A DNA stretch of 64,000 nt from Streptomyces sp. CG4 (GTDB taxonomy: Bacteria; Actinomycetota; Actinomycetes; Streptomycetales; Streptomycetaceae). Each line of letters opens with the position of its first letter. Position 1 is the first letter of the stretch. The notes under the pieces were generated by a model. That model worked only from the letters and a program-made list of their open reading frames with translations, did no database searches and was not told where the DNA came from. Below, piece by piece: positions 1 to 9,781 of the stretch. Location of the stretch: assembly GCF_041080655.1 (NCBI RefSeq), contig NZ_CP163525.1, forward strand, positions 1,426,001 to 1,490,000, read 5' to 3'. The position numbers and the translations under genes were made by a program.

Positions 1-68
1 GACCAGGCCGTCACGATGACGGCGGTCAGGGCGCAGCACAGGGCGGTCAGGACGCGGCGCATGGTCAT
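1..68 (-). CDS. Partial membrane or secreted protein (N-terminus only)
   Basis: Only the first 22 or so codons lie inside the window; the rest is off the left edge. The start is ATG at 68 with a GGGGAG-type ribosome binding site just upstream, and a second in-frame ATG follows two codons later. The visible residues (MTMRRVLTALCCALTAVIV) have two arginines and then a hydrophobic run, as in a signal peptide or first membrane segment. The gene starts about 20 bases after the stop of the GPP34 gene on the same strand, so the two are probably co-transcribed. The function cannot be told. Confidence 0.5.
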   Translation of the reverse strand, partial: MTMRRVLTALCCALTAVIVTAW

Positions 69-88
69 CGTCTCCCCGTTTCGTCCGG

Positions 89-727
89 TCAGCTGCCGCC
101 CATGCCGCCCTGGGCGGCGATCATGGTCGTCGGCAGGTCGCGTACTGCTTTCTCCAGGCCGGGGGCGAGGGCGGCGAGAGCTGTCGTGCAGGCGTCGATA
201 CGGGTCCGGTAGGTCTTGCGGTCCTGCCGGGAGACGACCGAGTGGACGCCGGCCGCCGCGGCCAGCGCCAGCAGCGCGGTGTCGGCGGCGGGGAGGCGCT
301 GCACGGGCTCGTCCCCGCGCAGCGCCGCGGACATGCGGGCGTGCAGGGCGGCGGGCACGGCGCGGTCGGTCAGGGTCAGCCGCCGGGTGCCGAAGGGGGT
401 GCGGGGTTCCTTCGCGGTGAGGATTCCGGCCGCGGTGAGGTGGTCCTCCACCTCCGTCAGGGTCCGCTTGCGATGGGTGCGCGCGAGGTGCTTCCAGCCG
501 TGGCCGCCGGCCGCGTCGTGCAGCATGCCGTCCAGGGCGGGGACGCCGGTCGGTCGGGTGCCGAAGACGGTGACCGTGCCGTTGTCCTCCCGCAGCCGGC
601 CGCGCACGGCGAGGTCGACGAGGGCGGCGGCCCGGAGCAGCAACTGGGTCCGGGGGCGGTCGTAGGGGCCTTCGGCCGCGTCGTCGTAGGCGAGCAGATA
701 CATGAGGCAAGGCAGGTCGTCGATCAC
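89..727 (-). CDS. GPP34 (GOLPH3/VPS74) family protein
   Basis: The 212-residue product has the GPP34 layout common in Streptomyces: an N-terminal leucine- and alanine-rich helical region (LLLRAAALVDLAVRGRL), a glycine/tryptophan loop near residue 78, a winged helix-like segment with TLTEVEDHLTAAGIL, and an alanine-rich C-terminal helix. Eukaryotic relatives bind phosphatidylinositol-4-phosphate and Golgi glycosyltransferases. Bacterial members are abundant in actinomycetes but their role is unknown. The length suits the family. It leads into the partial membrane protein on its left. Confidence 0.8.
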   Translation of the reverse strand: MIDDLPCLMYLLAYDDAAEGPYDRPRTQLLLRAAALVDLAVRGRLREDNGTVTVFGTRPTGVPALDGMLHDAAGGHGWKHLARTHRKRTLTEVEDHLTAAGILTAKEPRTPFGTRRLTLTDRAVPAALHARMSAALRGDEPVQRLPAADTALLALAAAAGVHSVVSRQDRKTYRTRIDACTTALAALAPGLEKAVRDLPTTMIAAQGGMGGS

Positions 728-839
728 ACGTCGACGCTACGGCCGGCCACCCCGCCCGTGGATCGGCCATGGGAGCGGTCCGGCACTGGGAACGCAGGAG
801 GATCGTGGCCCTGCCTCCTCCTTGAGGAGGAGGCAGGTG

Positions 840-1499
840 TCAGGGGCGGCGCGGCTGCACGAGGCCGTGGTCGTAGGCGGCGACGACGGCCTGGACGCGG
901 TCGCGCAGGCCCAGTTTGCGCAGTACCGCGGTGACGTGGTTCTTGACCGTGGCCTCCGCCAAGTGCAGCCGTTCGGCGATCTCGGCGTTGGACAGGGCCT
1001 GGCCGATCAGGGTGAGCACCTCCCGTTCGCGACCGGAGAGGTCCTGCAGGGAGGGCGGCGGTGCCGGGTCGGGCGTGGTGCGCAGGAACCGGTCGAGGAC
1101 GCGGCTGAGCACGGCGGGCGCCAGCAGCGCGTCGCCGCGCGCGGTGAGGCGGATCGCGTCGACGAGCTCGGTGGGTCGGATGTCCTTGAGCAGGAAGCCG
1201 CTCGCTCCGGCCCGCAGAGCGGCGACGACGTGCGCGTCCACGTCCCACGTGGTCAGCACGAGCACCCTGGCCGGGCTGCCGTACCGCGCGATCTGCCGGG
1301 TCGCCTCGATGCCGTCCACGACGGGCATGCGTACGTCCATCAGCACCACGTCGGGTGTCAGTTCCCGGGTCAGCCGTACTGCCTCCTGGCCGTCGGCCGC
1401 CTCACCGACCACCTCAAGGTCGTCCCGCGCATCGATGATCAGGCGGAACCCGGTACGGACCAACGTCTGGTCGTCGGCCACCACCACGCGCAGCGTCAT
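840..1499 (-). CDS. NarL/FixJ-type two-component response regulator
   Basis: The 219-residue product has an N-terminal receiver domain with the acidic pair (VVVADDQ) near residues 9-10, a likely phospho-acceptor Asp in VVLMDVRMP near residue 54, and Thr and Lys positions in VLTTWD and FLLKDI. The C-terminal LuxR helix-turn-helix (LSGREREVLTLIGQALSNAEIA) binds DNA. I chose the ATG at 1499 because it overlaps the TGA of the upstream kinase gene in an ATGA, which indicates translational coupling. It should act as the output of that kinase; the target genes are not shown by the sequence. Confidence 0.93.
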   Translation of the reverse strand: MTLRVVVADDQTLVRTGFRLIIDARDDLEVVGEAADGQEAVRLTRELTPDVVLMDVRMPVVDGIEATRQIARYGSPARVLVLTTWDVDAHVVAALRAGASGFLLKDIRPTELVDAIRLTARGDALLAPAVLSRVLDRFLRTTPDPAPPPSLQDLSGREREVLTLIGQALSNAEIAERLHLAEATVKNHVTAVLRKLGLRDRVQAVVAAYDHGLVQPRRP

Positions 1500-2665
1500 G
1501 ACCCGTCCCCCACGGGCAACTGCGCCGTCACCTCGAAGCCTCCTTCGGGCAACGGCCCGGCACGCAGGCTGCCGCCCACGAGCCGGGCACGCTCCTTCAT
1601 CCCCACCAGCCCGCGGCCCGCTCCCCTCATGGCCGGACCACCTTGCCGGGTACGGCCGTTGTCGACCACAGTGACCTTCACGCACTCCCCTTCGGCCGTC
1701 ACTCGCACGCTCACTGCGTCGGCACCGGCGGCATGGCGCACGGTGTTGGTGAGGGCCTCCTGGACGATCCGGTATGCCGCCAGGTCCACCGTGGCCGGCA
1801 GGGTGTCGGTTGCGCCCTCGCAGTGCACGTGCACGGTGATCCCGGTCGCACGCACGCTGTCGGCCAGCTCCTGCAGACGCGCGAGCGAGGGCTGCTGCCC
1901 CCACTGATCCCCAGCCGCGCCCGCCCCCGCGTCGGAATGGAAGGCCCGCAGCAGCAAGCGCAGTTCGCCCAGTGCCGAGCGGGCACCCGTTTCGATGGCC
2001 CGCAACGCCTCACGCGCCTGTTCGGGCCGCTGGACGAACACGTCGTCGGCGGCGCCCGCCTGAATGACCATCACTGAGAGGGTGTGCGCCACGACGTCGT
2101 GCACCTCGCGCGCGATCCGCGCCCGCTCCTCCACCACAGCCCGGCGCGCCTCCGCCCGTATCCGGTCCTGCTGTGCCCTGCGCCACTGCCCCGCGGTCCA
2201 CGCCAGGACCACCGCCAGCAGATAGACCGCCGGCCCCGCGGCGCCGGCCGCCCCGAGCGCCAACGGCGCCGGCAGGCACATCGCCGCAAGCACCCACACC
2301 GACACCCGCCGCGGCCTGGTGGCCGACAGCACGCACAACGTGAACTGCGCGGCGAGCAGCGCCCCCGACAAGGACACGGCGGGCAGCAGAGCCCACACCG
2401 TGAGCCCCGTCAGCGCGTTGACGGCCAGTACGGCCATGGGTGCGCGCGTCTGCCACCGCAGGGCACATGCCTGCGCAAGGACCAGGACCACGGTCACCGG
2501 CAGGCGCCGGCCGTGCTCCGCACCGGCGACGAGCACCGAGGTGCCCAGCACGCCGAGCACCAGACCGCCCGACCCCCACCACAACGCCCGGGCCGCCCGG
2601 GACGACAGCTCGCCCCGGGCTTCTCCGGCGAACGCGTGGTTCGGCTGCGTGCCGCTTGGCTGCAC
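1496..2665 (-). CDS. Sensor histidine kinase, HisKA_3 type
   Basis: The 389-residue product has four to six hydrophobic segments in its first 160 residues, without a large external sensor domain. A short coiled coil leads into the dimerisation/phospho-acceptor motif EERARIAREVHDVVAHTLSV, in which the His after REV is the expected phosphorylation site. The C-terminal HATPase has the N-box QEALTNTVRHA and the glycine-rich GRGLVGMKERARLVGG. It is the cognate kinase of the overlapping NarL-type regulator (ATGA junction). The membrane-embedded input domain is like those of cell-envelope-stress kinases such as LiaS, but the signal is not known. Confidence 0.93.
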   Translation of the reverse strand: MQPSGTQPNHAFAGEARGELSSRAARALWWGSGGLVLGVLGTSVLVAGAEHGRRLPVTVVLVLAQACALRWQTRAPMAVLAVNALTGLTVWALLPAVSLSGALLAAQFTLCVLSATRPRRVSVWVLAAMCLPAPLALGAAGAAGPAVYLLAVVLAWTAGQWRRAQQDRIRAEARRAVVEERARIAREVHDVVAHTLSVMVIQAGAADDVFVQRPEQAREALRAIETGARSALGELRLLLRAFHSDAGAGAAGDQWGQQPSLARLQELADSVRATGITVHVHCEGATDTLPATVDLAAYRIVQEALTNTVRHAAGADAVSVRVTAEGECVKVTVVDNGRTRQGGPAMRGAGRGLVGMKERARLVGGSLRAGPLPEGGFEVTAQLPVGDGS

Positions 2666-2923
2666 GCCCCGAGCCTATCCAGCAGCGCCGGCCGGGGCGT
2701 TCAACGACGGGGTGCGTCGTGGCCTTCGTACTGTGCTGCTGGAGAGGACCCTGTCGTTGCGATCCCGAGTGGAAGCACGGCCGAGTACTCCGAGGTGCGT
2801 GTCCAGGCAGACAGCCACCGTGACGGAGCCCCGGCGGCCCACAACTACTGGTTGAGCCAAGGAGATCGTCCAGCTGGTGCCCGCCTCCGATGAGATCGTG
2901 TCTCGGGGCCGGTGGCCGCTTAG

Positions 2924-3841
2924 GCCGCCAACGCAGCCGAACTCGTCCGCGACCACAGCGACTTCGCACTCGAAAGATTCCAGAAGATGCTGCTCGACGT
3001 CTTCTACTCGGTGAGTGAGGATTTTCTCGTCAACCACAACAACGGCACCCCCGCCCCCCACTACTGGCCCAACTGGGACCTGTGCAACATGGCCTGCGCG
3101 CTGGCCACGGGGATCTTCTGCGACGACCAGGCCAAGGTCGAGCGGGCCGTCGAGTACTTCAAGCACGGCGACGGCATGGGCTCGATCAAGCACGCCATCC
3201 CGGTCGTGCACGACGACGGGCTCGCCGAGTGGATGGAGGCCGGGCGCGACCAGGGGCACTCGCTGATGGGCGTCGGGCTGATGAGCACCATCTGCGAGAT
3301 GGCCTGGAACCAGGGCATCGACCTGTACGGCTACGACGACAACCGCTTCCTCAAGGGCGCTCAGTACGTGGCCAAGTGGAGCCTGGGCGGACATGTGCCG
3401 TACACGCCCTACGCCCTCGTGGACCATCGGCCGGGGATCCAGCACCCCACCAACGTCGCCACCGCCAGCCCGGCGCAGATGCGGCCGGTCTGGGCCATGG
3501 CCGCCAACCACTACACCAAGCGGCGCGGACTGTCCGCCACGTACCTCACGCAGATCGCCGCCAAAGCCGCGCCCGAGGGCGGCGGCGGGGACTACGGGCC
3601 CAACAGCGGCGGGTTCGACCAGCTCGGCTTCGGGACGCTGGCGTTCACGCGGGACAAGGCAACGGACACCAAGGCCGCTCCGAAGCCCGCCGCTTCCGCC
3701 TCCCCCGCCGTTGGGGGCGGCCTCGCCGCGACCGGTTCCGGGGAGATCGTCGGGTGGACGGCCGCTGTGGGCGTCACCGCCGTCGCCGGCGGCCTGCTCT
3801 TCCTGCGCCGCCGCGACCGGGGGCGCCACGAGGCGTCGTAG
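2924..3841 (+). pseudogene. 5'-truncated alginate-lyase-family protein with LAXTG wall-anchor tail
   Basis: The reading frame from ATG 2987 encodes the C-terminal half of an alginate lyase/AlyA1-like (α/α)6 barrel protein, with PHYWPNWDLCNMACALATG, DQGHSLMGVGLMSTICEMAW and WAMAANHY. The same frame continues upstream of that ATG with family-like residues (AANAAELVRDHSDF) until a TAG just before 2924, and no start or signal peptide is present, so the gene is cut at its 5' end. The C-terminus has LAATG, a hydrophobic helix and RRRDRGRHE, the class E sortase tail of Streptomyces surface proteins. It was probably a secreted, wall-anchored polysaccharide lyase. Nothing else is recognisable at 2666-2923. 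Confidence 0.7.
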
Positions 3842-3975
3842 TCACGGGGCGTCGTAGCACGATGTGGCACATTCCCGGGATCTGTTACATCCCGGCCATG
3901 TGCCACATCCCCAGGGGCTCCTCCAGGGTCTGGTCCGCGAAACCGGGTGATCCGGCCCTGGCCCCCGGTTCCCGG

Positions 3976-4601
3976 TCAACTCCCGGCCCGGTAGGCCGCT
4001 TGGACGTCGCCGTCCTGTGTCAGCGAGGTCTCCCACGCCTGCTCGGGGAGCCTACGTATCTGATCCAGCGCGGCGACTAGGACGCGGATGTGGTCGTCCA
4101 CGGTGTTGGCTCCTGCGTTGCCCGCTCGCAGTTCCATCGCGAGGCTCTCGCCGGGGTTCGCCGGCCAGCTGCCCAGCGGGTGGAAGCTGAGCGTGCCCTT
4201 GAACGTGGCCGCGGCCCCTTGCTTCATGGACGCGCTCGTGATGACGGGGGCGTCCAGGCCGACGACGATCCAGCCCGTCAGCCTCCGTTCGGCGACCGTG
4301 AGCCACGGGAAGCCGCCGGGCCGCCGGGCCGCCGGTGGAGCAGCATCCACACATGCCAGCGCACCCGCCGCCGTACCTTCACGATCCGTATCAGGGTCTT
4401 GCCGTCCAGTTCGGCCGGCAGGCGGCGCATCGTCGAATCCGAGGCCGCAGGGCCGAACACGGCCCTGACGGTGGAGCTCAAGCTGCTCGGCCTCCAACAG
4501 GCTCCACCGCCCCCGCATGCCCGACCTTCCATTGTGAGGGCGTCAACTCGCCCCATTCTGCTGAATGACCAGGGGTAACCGCGGCGTTGCACGCGACCCA
4601 C
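3976..4601 (-). pseudogene. Frameshifted remnant of an IS1380-type transposase
   Basis: Two overlapping minus-strand frames carry adjoining pieces of one protein. The upstream frame has MRRLPAELDGKTLIRIVKVR, then RRRVRWHVWMLLHRRPGG. The downstream frame resumes with GGFPWLTVAERRLTGWIVVG, LDAPVITSASMKQGAAATFK and GTLSFHPLGSWPANPGESLA. The (V/L)DxDAT-like segment and the GFHPLG block belong to the middle of IS1380-family transposases, where the catalytic Asp lies. Both ends and the rest of the DDE domain are missing and the frame is broken near 4330, so it is inactive. I see no clear terminal inverted repeats. Confidence 0.72.
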
Positions 4602-4806
4602 TCGCGCTTGTCCTGAACCGTTCCCCAGGACCCGATGCCTTCCGTGTGCCAGGTGGGCAAGTCCTCAATGCCCCTGCGCCTCGTCCTCCCCGACGGGCGA
4701 CGTAGGTGGAATGGAGAACTTCTCCGGGTTTTTGAGATCCCGGTGGCCGGCCACCGGTCTTCACGTCCGTAAGGATCACCAGCACTTCAGGAAGCACCCT
4801 GACTCG

Positions 4807-6723
4807 ATGAATCGATCTTGGCACCTTGTCCTGGCGTCGGCTCTCGTCGCGGGAGCCGTCACACCGGTGGTAGCGGCGGGCAGCGCGGTCGCCGCAGACG
4901 GCGACATCACCTCGGCCGTCCTGGCGAACCGTGATGTCGTCCTGACCGGCGACGCGGTCGTGCGCGTCCCGCAGGGAACCCACACATACACCGGCGTGAT
5001 CAGCGGTGAAGGAGCCCTTCGCGTGTCCGGCACCGGCACGCTGGCCCTCGCCAAGGACAGCACCTTCACCCTGCCGCACTCCCTGCAGCACCAGAGGGTC
5101 CAGATCCCGGGCGGCAACCACCCGTACGTCGTGGTCGGCAGTCCCGACGAGCCCGCGGTCACCGTGGACGCGGGGGCAACCCTCCAGTACGGCACCGGCG
5201 GTACGACCGGCCTGATCGGGTCCTTCCCGTACAACACGCCCGGTTACCAGCAGAACCAGGACAACATCCGGGTGGACGGCACACTACGTCTGTCGCTGAC
5301 CCGGCTGTTCAACCTGGGCATCATCAGCGGCTCCGGCCAGGTCACCCAGCCCCGGAACATGTGGGGAACGCTCCAGATCTGTGGCACCAACCCGTTCTCG
5401 GGCATCTTCGACAACGGTACGGGCGTCAACTTCGCGAGCACCACCTGTGCCGCCGAACTGCCAGGCGCCCGCTCCGTCGTCAACCGCGGTTCATGGATCA
5501 TCGACACCCCGCTCAACCACACTGTCGTACAGCGGCAGAACTTCTACAGCCACGAGTACGGCAACGACGTCAATGTGCACTCCCGCCCGGGCAGCAAGGT
5601 GATCCTCACCGGCGTCTACAGCTGGAGTGACAGCGGCGACGGGGCGGCGCCCTCACTGAGCGACCCCGCACTGAACTGGCGGCCCGTGGCCCACAAACTG
5701 AACAAGCGCGGCACCAACATCGAGGGCGCCGACGTCCAGTGGGGCGACGGGACCACGCACCAGATCTTCATGCCCGGCACGGCGCAGACGGTCTACATCA
5801 ACCTGCACGCCAGACGGCAGCGCTCCCGGCTCACCTTCGACTACAACGGACCGGTAACCCTGGGCGCGCCCATCGGCGGCGGCATGTACCACGACACCCT
5901 CGGCGCTCCCGGCGCCGGGGACGTCGTCATCGCCGGCACCAGCGGCAACGACGTGACCTTCGCAGCAGCGCAGTACTACGACGGATCCACCACGATCGAC
6001 AGGAATGCGACCCTCCGTCTCGGCTCCGGGACCGCGGGCGGCGACGGGAGCCTCCACACCGGCGGAGCCCTTGACAAAGTGATCGACAACGGTTCACTCG
6101 TGCTCCGCAACACCGGGACACCCACCTCCCTCCCGGCGGTGACCGGTGCCGGATCGGTGACGCAGAGCGGAGCCGCGGCCACCACCGTCACCAGCGCCGC
6201 CTACACCGGCGCCACCACCGTCGCCAAAGGCAGCCTGATCGTCTCCGGGACCTCTCTGCGGACATCCAGCGCGGTCGCTCTGACCGGTTCCTCGGCCGTC
6301 CTGGACCTCAGCAAGGCACGCGACACGACCCTGCGCAGACTGCAGGTCGTCACAGGCGCGAAGATCCTTCTTTCCCGGAACTCCCCTGAGCTGACCGTCG
6401 GTTCGACGACCGCAACAGTCTCCGGTACCGGTCTCGCCATCGGCGGGGCGCGCTTCTCCGTCAGCCGGGCGGGCACCGACACCGTGCTCACCGCTCTCGC
6501 CTCCTCCGCCGCGACAGGACCGGCACCCTCCCCGGCCCGGACCGGCCGAGCGGCCACCCCCCTGGGCGCCTCCACCGGCACCATGGCGGACACCGGCAAC
6601 AACGTCGGTGCTCTGTGGGCCGTCACAGGACTGGCGGGCGTCGTTCTCGCCGGCGTCGCCGCGGTCTTCGTCTTCGTACGCAGCCGCTCGCGTCTGCGTA
6701 CGTCCCCGCGTCACTCCCGCTGA
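4807..6723 (+). CDS. Secreted surface protein with autotransporter-type beta-strand repeats and C-terminal membrane anchor
   Basis: The 638-residue product starts with a signal peptide (MNRSWHLVLASALVAGAVTP, cleavage near AVAA-DG). The body is rich in Gly, Thr, Ser and Val with repeated units such as GSLVLRNTGTPTSLPAVTGA and GATTVAKGSLIVSGTSLRTS, like the autotransporter-associated beta-strand repeats of right-handed beta-helices. The C-terminus has MADTGNN, a hydrophobic helix and an Arg-rich end, a sortase-like tail with Met in place of Leu. I preferred the ATG at 4807 to upstream starts because it begins the signal peptide. It is probably an extracellular adhesive or structural protein; the ligand is unknown. 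Confidence 0.72.
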   Translation: MNRSWHLVLASALVAGAVTPVVAAGSAVAADGDITSAVLANRDVVLTGDAVVRVPQGTHTYTGVISGEGALRVSGTGTLALAKDSTFTLPHSLQHQRVQIPGGNHPYVVVGSPDEPAVTVDAGATLQYGTGGTTGLIGSFPYNTPGYQQNQDNIRVDGTLRLSLTRLFNLGIISGSGQVTQPRNMWGTLQICGTNPFSGIFDNGTGVNFASTTCAAELPGARSVVNRGSWIIDTPLNHTVVQRQNFYSHEYGNDVNVHSRPGSKVILTGVYSWSDSGDGAAPSLSDPALNWRPVAHKLNKRGTNIEGADVQWGDGTTHQIFMPGTAQTVYINLHARRQRSRLTFDYNGPVTLGAPIGGGMYHDTLGAPGAGDVVIAGTSGNDVTFAAAQYYDGSTTIDRNATLRLGSGTAGGDGSLHTGGALDKVIDNGSLVLRNTGTPTSLPAVTGAGSVTQSGAAATTVTSAAYTGATTVAKGSLIVSGTSLRTSSAVALTGSSAVLDLSKARDTTLRRLQVVTGAKILLSRNSPELTVGSTTATVSGTGLAIGGARFSVSRAGTDTVLTALASSAATGPAPSPARTGRAATPLGASTGTMADTGNNVGALWAVTGLAGVVLAGVAAVFVFVRSRSRLRTSPRHSR

Positions 6724-6898
6724 TCCCCGGCCGCCACGGTTCCACCGGCCCGCCCATGGCTGTCAGCGCTCACCCCTTACGATGACATCGCTGCCACGGT
6801 GTGTGTGATACCGACGGCGATTGCCCGAGGACCCCCGCAACCCGGCTCGGTCGCCGCGAGCGGGGCTTCGTACCCGCGTCAGGTCGAAGGGAGACCCG

Positions 6899-8665
6899 AT
6901 GCCAAGGCATGCCGCGCCCGCGGCCGACGTGATAGCCGCGGCTCGGGCCGGCGATCGCGGCGCCCTGGAAGAGCTCAGCTCCCGGACGCTTCCGCTGGTC
7001 TACAGCGTCGCGGCGCGTGCGCACCCGTACGGCGACGACGTCGACGACATCGTCCAGGAGACGATGATGCGCATCCTGCGCGGCATCGGAGGACTGGAGC
7101 GCCCGGAGGCGTTCCGGTCCTGGGTGATCACCATCACCGTGAACGAGGTCCGCGACCACATCCGCAGGCGCGGCAGGAGGGAGACGACAGGAGCGGCGTT
7201 CGACGCGGCTGAGCACCGGCCCGACCCGGCCGCCGACTTCGCCGAGGGGGTCATCCTCAACCTGCGGCTGTCCGGGCAACGCGAGGAGTCCGTGCGCGCG
7301 ACCCGTTGGCTCGACGAGGACGACCGGGAGCTGCTGTCACTGTGGTGGCTGGAGACGGCCGGCCGGCTCGCCCGGGCCGAGCTCGCCTCCGCTCTGGACA
7401 TGACCGGCCATCAAGCGGCGGTACGGGTGCAACGCATGAAGGAGCGCCTGCACACCTCCCGTGTCATCGTCCGGGCCCTCGCGGCCAGGCCCGCATGCGG
7501 GGAACTGACCCGGCTGACCCTGGACTGGAACGGGGCCCCCAGCGGCCTGTGGCGCAAACGCCTCGGCCGCCATGTACGGCAGTGCCCGCGGTGCGTGCGC
7601 CACGAGGAAGGCATGCTGGCCCCGGAAGGACTGCTGGCGCCCCTGGCCCTCCTGCCCGTGCCGGCGGCACTGCTGGCCTGGCGCCCCTGGCTGTCCGCGG
7701 GAACGCACGCCGCGGCAGCCGGCCATGCCGGCACCACGGCCACTTCAGGCAGCGGGGGTTCCGCGACGGCGGGGACGGCAGGGACCGCAGGGACCAGCCT
7801 CACCGCGAAGGCCGTGGTGGCGGCGAGTGCGCTGCTCGCCGTGGTCGGTGGCGTGCTCGTGTACGCGGCCCCATGGTCCAGCCCGTCGGCGCGTCCGGTC
7901 ACCGCCCCGACGGCTTCCGGCCCGGCACCCGCGCCCTCGCTCACCGCATCCGCATCACCGTCACGGCCGGCACCGGTACGGGGCTCGGCCGTCTCGCATC
8001 CCTCGCTCCGGCCGCGGTACGGGTCCGTGGTCGACACCCTGGACAGCGCGCCACCGCCGGACCGGCCGCCCGCCTCATTGCCCCACCGCCCGCAGACCAC
8101 GGTGACGATGACGGGGCTCAAGAGACACCTGGACGGCTACCAGCTCGTCCACCGCGGGGACACGGTGGTACTGCGCGGGAAGGGCTACTTCACCGTCCAC
8201 TGGGACGTGATGTACGGGCTGCGCCCCGGGCTGCTGACCATGCCCTCGTGGACCGGACTGCAAGGAAGGCTGTTCCACGTGGCCTCGGGCGGCGGCCACC
8301 GCATGGACGACCGTCAGCCGGGCGCGACCGCCGGCGGCACCTGGATGGGCAACCGGCAGCAAGGACTGATCATCCTGCCGCCGGGAGCCCAGCAGATGTG
8401 GCAGAACGAGTACTACTACCTCGACGGCAGCGTCACACTCCACCTCAACGAAACCCAGGCGGACTACAACCTCGACGTCCTGCCCTCCTCCTGGCAGGAG
8501 ACAGCCGACGACATCGCCAGTCCCCCGGCCCCGAACTCCGCCGACCGCGAACGGTACGGACTCGTGCGCGACACCGGCCGCGACGACGCCCCCGTACCGC
8601 AGTACACCACCCGCTCCACGCCGACCGACGCGGGCACCGTGCCCCAGCGCTCCGTCGTGTCCTGA
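6899..8665 (+). CDS. ECF-like sigma factor with fused transmembrane and extracytoplasmic C-terminus
   Basis: The 588-residue product begins with sigma region 2 (LVYSVAARAHPYGDDVDDIVQ, RSWVITITVNEVRDHIRR). A region-4-like helical part (LASALDMTGHQAAVRVQRMK) follows near residues 160-185. A Cys pair in GRHVRQCPRCVRHE near residue 230 resembles the zinc-type motif of anti-sigma factors. After it come a membrane segment (residues ~300-325), a Pro/Ser linker and a ~230-residue C-terminal domain that should lie outside the cell. Sigma factor, ZAS-like motif and sensor domain on one chain suggest a self-contained regulator. The start is ATG 6899 with GAAGGGAG upstream. Confidence 0.75.
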   Translation: MPRHAAPAADVIAAARAGDRGALEELSSRTLPLVYSVAARAHPYGDDVDDIVQETMMRILRGIGGLERPEAFRSWVITITVNEVRDHIRRRGRRETTGAAFDAAEHRPDPAADFAEGVILNLRLSGQREESVRATRWLDEDDRELLSLWWLETAGRLARAELASALDMTGHQAAVRVQRMKERLHTSRVIVRALAARPACGELTRLTLDWNGAPSGLWRKRLGRHVRQCPRCVRHEEGMLAPEGLLAPLALLPVPAALLAWRPWLSAGTHAAAAGHAGTTATSGSGGSATAGTAGTAGTSLTAKAVVAASALLAVVGGVLVYAAPWSSPSARPVTAPTASGPAPAPSLTASASPSRPAPVRGSAVSHPSLRPRYGSVVDTLDSAPPPDRPPASLPHRPQTTVTMTGLKRHLDGYQLVHRGDTVVLRGKGYFTVHWDVMYGLRPGLLTMPSWTGLQGRLFHVASGGGHRMDDRQPGATAGGTWMGNRQQGLIILPPGAQQMWQNEYYYLDGSVTLHLNETQADYNLDVLPSSWQETADDIASPPAPNSADRERYGLVRDTGRDDAPVPQYTTRSTPTDAGTVPQRSVVS

Positions 8666-8809
8666 CCATGGGCGATTGCCCCGGCGGGGGCGGTGCCCTT
8701 GCCGAAAACTTATCCGCCCTGGTGGGAGCCGGTGTGCGGTTCGGCGACCGCGGCCGCTTGCGCCTGTGCTCTCCCGCAGTTGGCGATCGCTGCGACATGG
8801 TGATCGGCC

Positions 8810-9115
8810 GTGCTGCTGCGACTGGCCTATTTCGGCGTCACGAACGCGTTCGCCATGCTGCGTCTCTGGCGATGAGCGACAGGGACAAGGACGTCGAAAT
8901 CCTCGTCCTGCGCCATCAGATCACCGTCCTGGACCGCCGACCCGGCAAGAAGAGTGTGCGGTTCCACCCGGTGATCGGGCATTCATGGCGGCGCCGCTGC
9001 ACCAGCTCCCGAAGGACGTGCTGCCCAGGCTGCGGCCGCTGATGCGTCCGGACACGGTGCTGCGGTGGCACCGCGACCTGCTCGCGCGCCGCCACGCCGC
9101 CGCCTCCCAGCAGCC
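8810..9115 (+). pseudogene. Remnant of an integrase-core (DDE) transposase, three frames
   Basis: Pieces of the N-terminal region of a Streptomyces integrase-core transposase appear in order in three frames: VLLRLAYFGVTNAFAMLRL, then MSDRDKDVEILVLRHQITVL, then RAFMAAPLHQLPKDVLPRLR and RPDTVLRWHRDLLARRHAA. One base is missing near 8868 and a second shift lies near 8980. The catalytic DDE domain is absent. It is a dead IS fragment and marks this stretch as a site of past insertions. Confidence 0.7.
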
Positions 9116-9215
9116 TCATGGGGCTTATCGGGTCGTGAGTGAGACTCGATGAGTGGCCGCCAGCAGGTGAGCACTCCTGATCACTCCCGAACCCCCGGAC
9201 GAACGTTTGGAAAGC

Positions 9216-9482
9216 GTGTTGAGGGTTGCCCCTTCCCCGCCCCAACGCCACGACCCGACCACCCGGAGAGGAACAGCAGCCCTGCTCGCGGCCGCCGTCG
9301 GCGCAGCCATCGTCTGCTGCGCGGGGCCCGCGCTGATCGTCAGCGTGGCCTCGGGCGTGCTCGCCGCCTGGCTCGGCAACCGGTGAGCGGTCACCACCGC
9401 CGCGCTGCTGACCGCCGGATCCGTGGCCCGGTGGCTCCGGCGCCGTCGGCGGTCATGCCGCGCACCGCGTCACCCTCAATGA
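9216..9482 (+). pseudogene. Small two-helix membrane protein interrupted by an in-frame TGA
   Basis: From GTG 9216 the frame encodes a hydrophobic protein with AAAVGAAIVCCAGPALIVSV, reminiscent of the CC-x-GP helix of MerT/SO-type small transporters. It runs to a TGA at 9384-9386 after WLGNR. The same frame resumes as AVTTAALLTAGSVARWLRRR and ends at 9482, so one nonsense change (TGG to TGA would fit) seems to have split it. The start has no clear ribosome binding site. The function is unassigned and the assignment is tentative. Confidence 0.35.
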
Positions 9483-9645
9483 TCGGGATGTTCGGACGCC
9501 CGCTCACCGGCTGACCGCCGCCGCTACGGGCCGTTCTGTTCCTCCCCAAGGATCAGCCCATGCCTGGCTCAGGTGATGCCGAGATCTCGTGAACAGAACC
9601 ACTCACCGGCGCCGTCTGTACGGCCGAGGGTGGCGTTGCCTCTTG

Positions 9646-9661
9646 TTGCGTCGATGTGCAA
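9646..9661. promoter_or_regulatory. TTGC-N8-GCAA operator candidate, upstream copy
   Basis: TTGCGTCGATGTGCAA is nearly identical to the site in front of the M-box leader at 11764-11779 (two differences), and the similarity continues as GTATGG/GTACGG. It lies about 120 bases before the first leader peptide. Binding by a metal-type repressor is inferred. Confidence 0.5.
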
Positions 9662-9781
9662 GTATGGCGGAGCCGGCCTGGAGGCGGCTCGTGCCGCAGT
9701 GGCATGCCGCGGCGCCGCCCGGGCGACTGTCCGGTGAACCGCGCGGGTCTCGTCCCGCGCCCGGATCGGAAGGGGGCGGAC

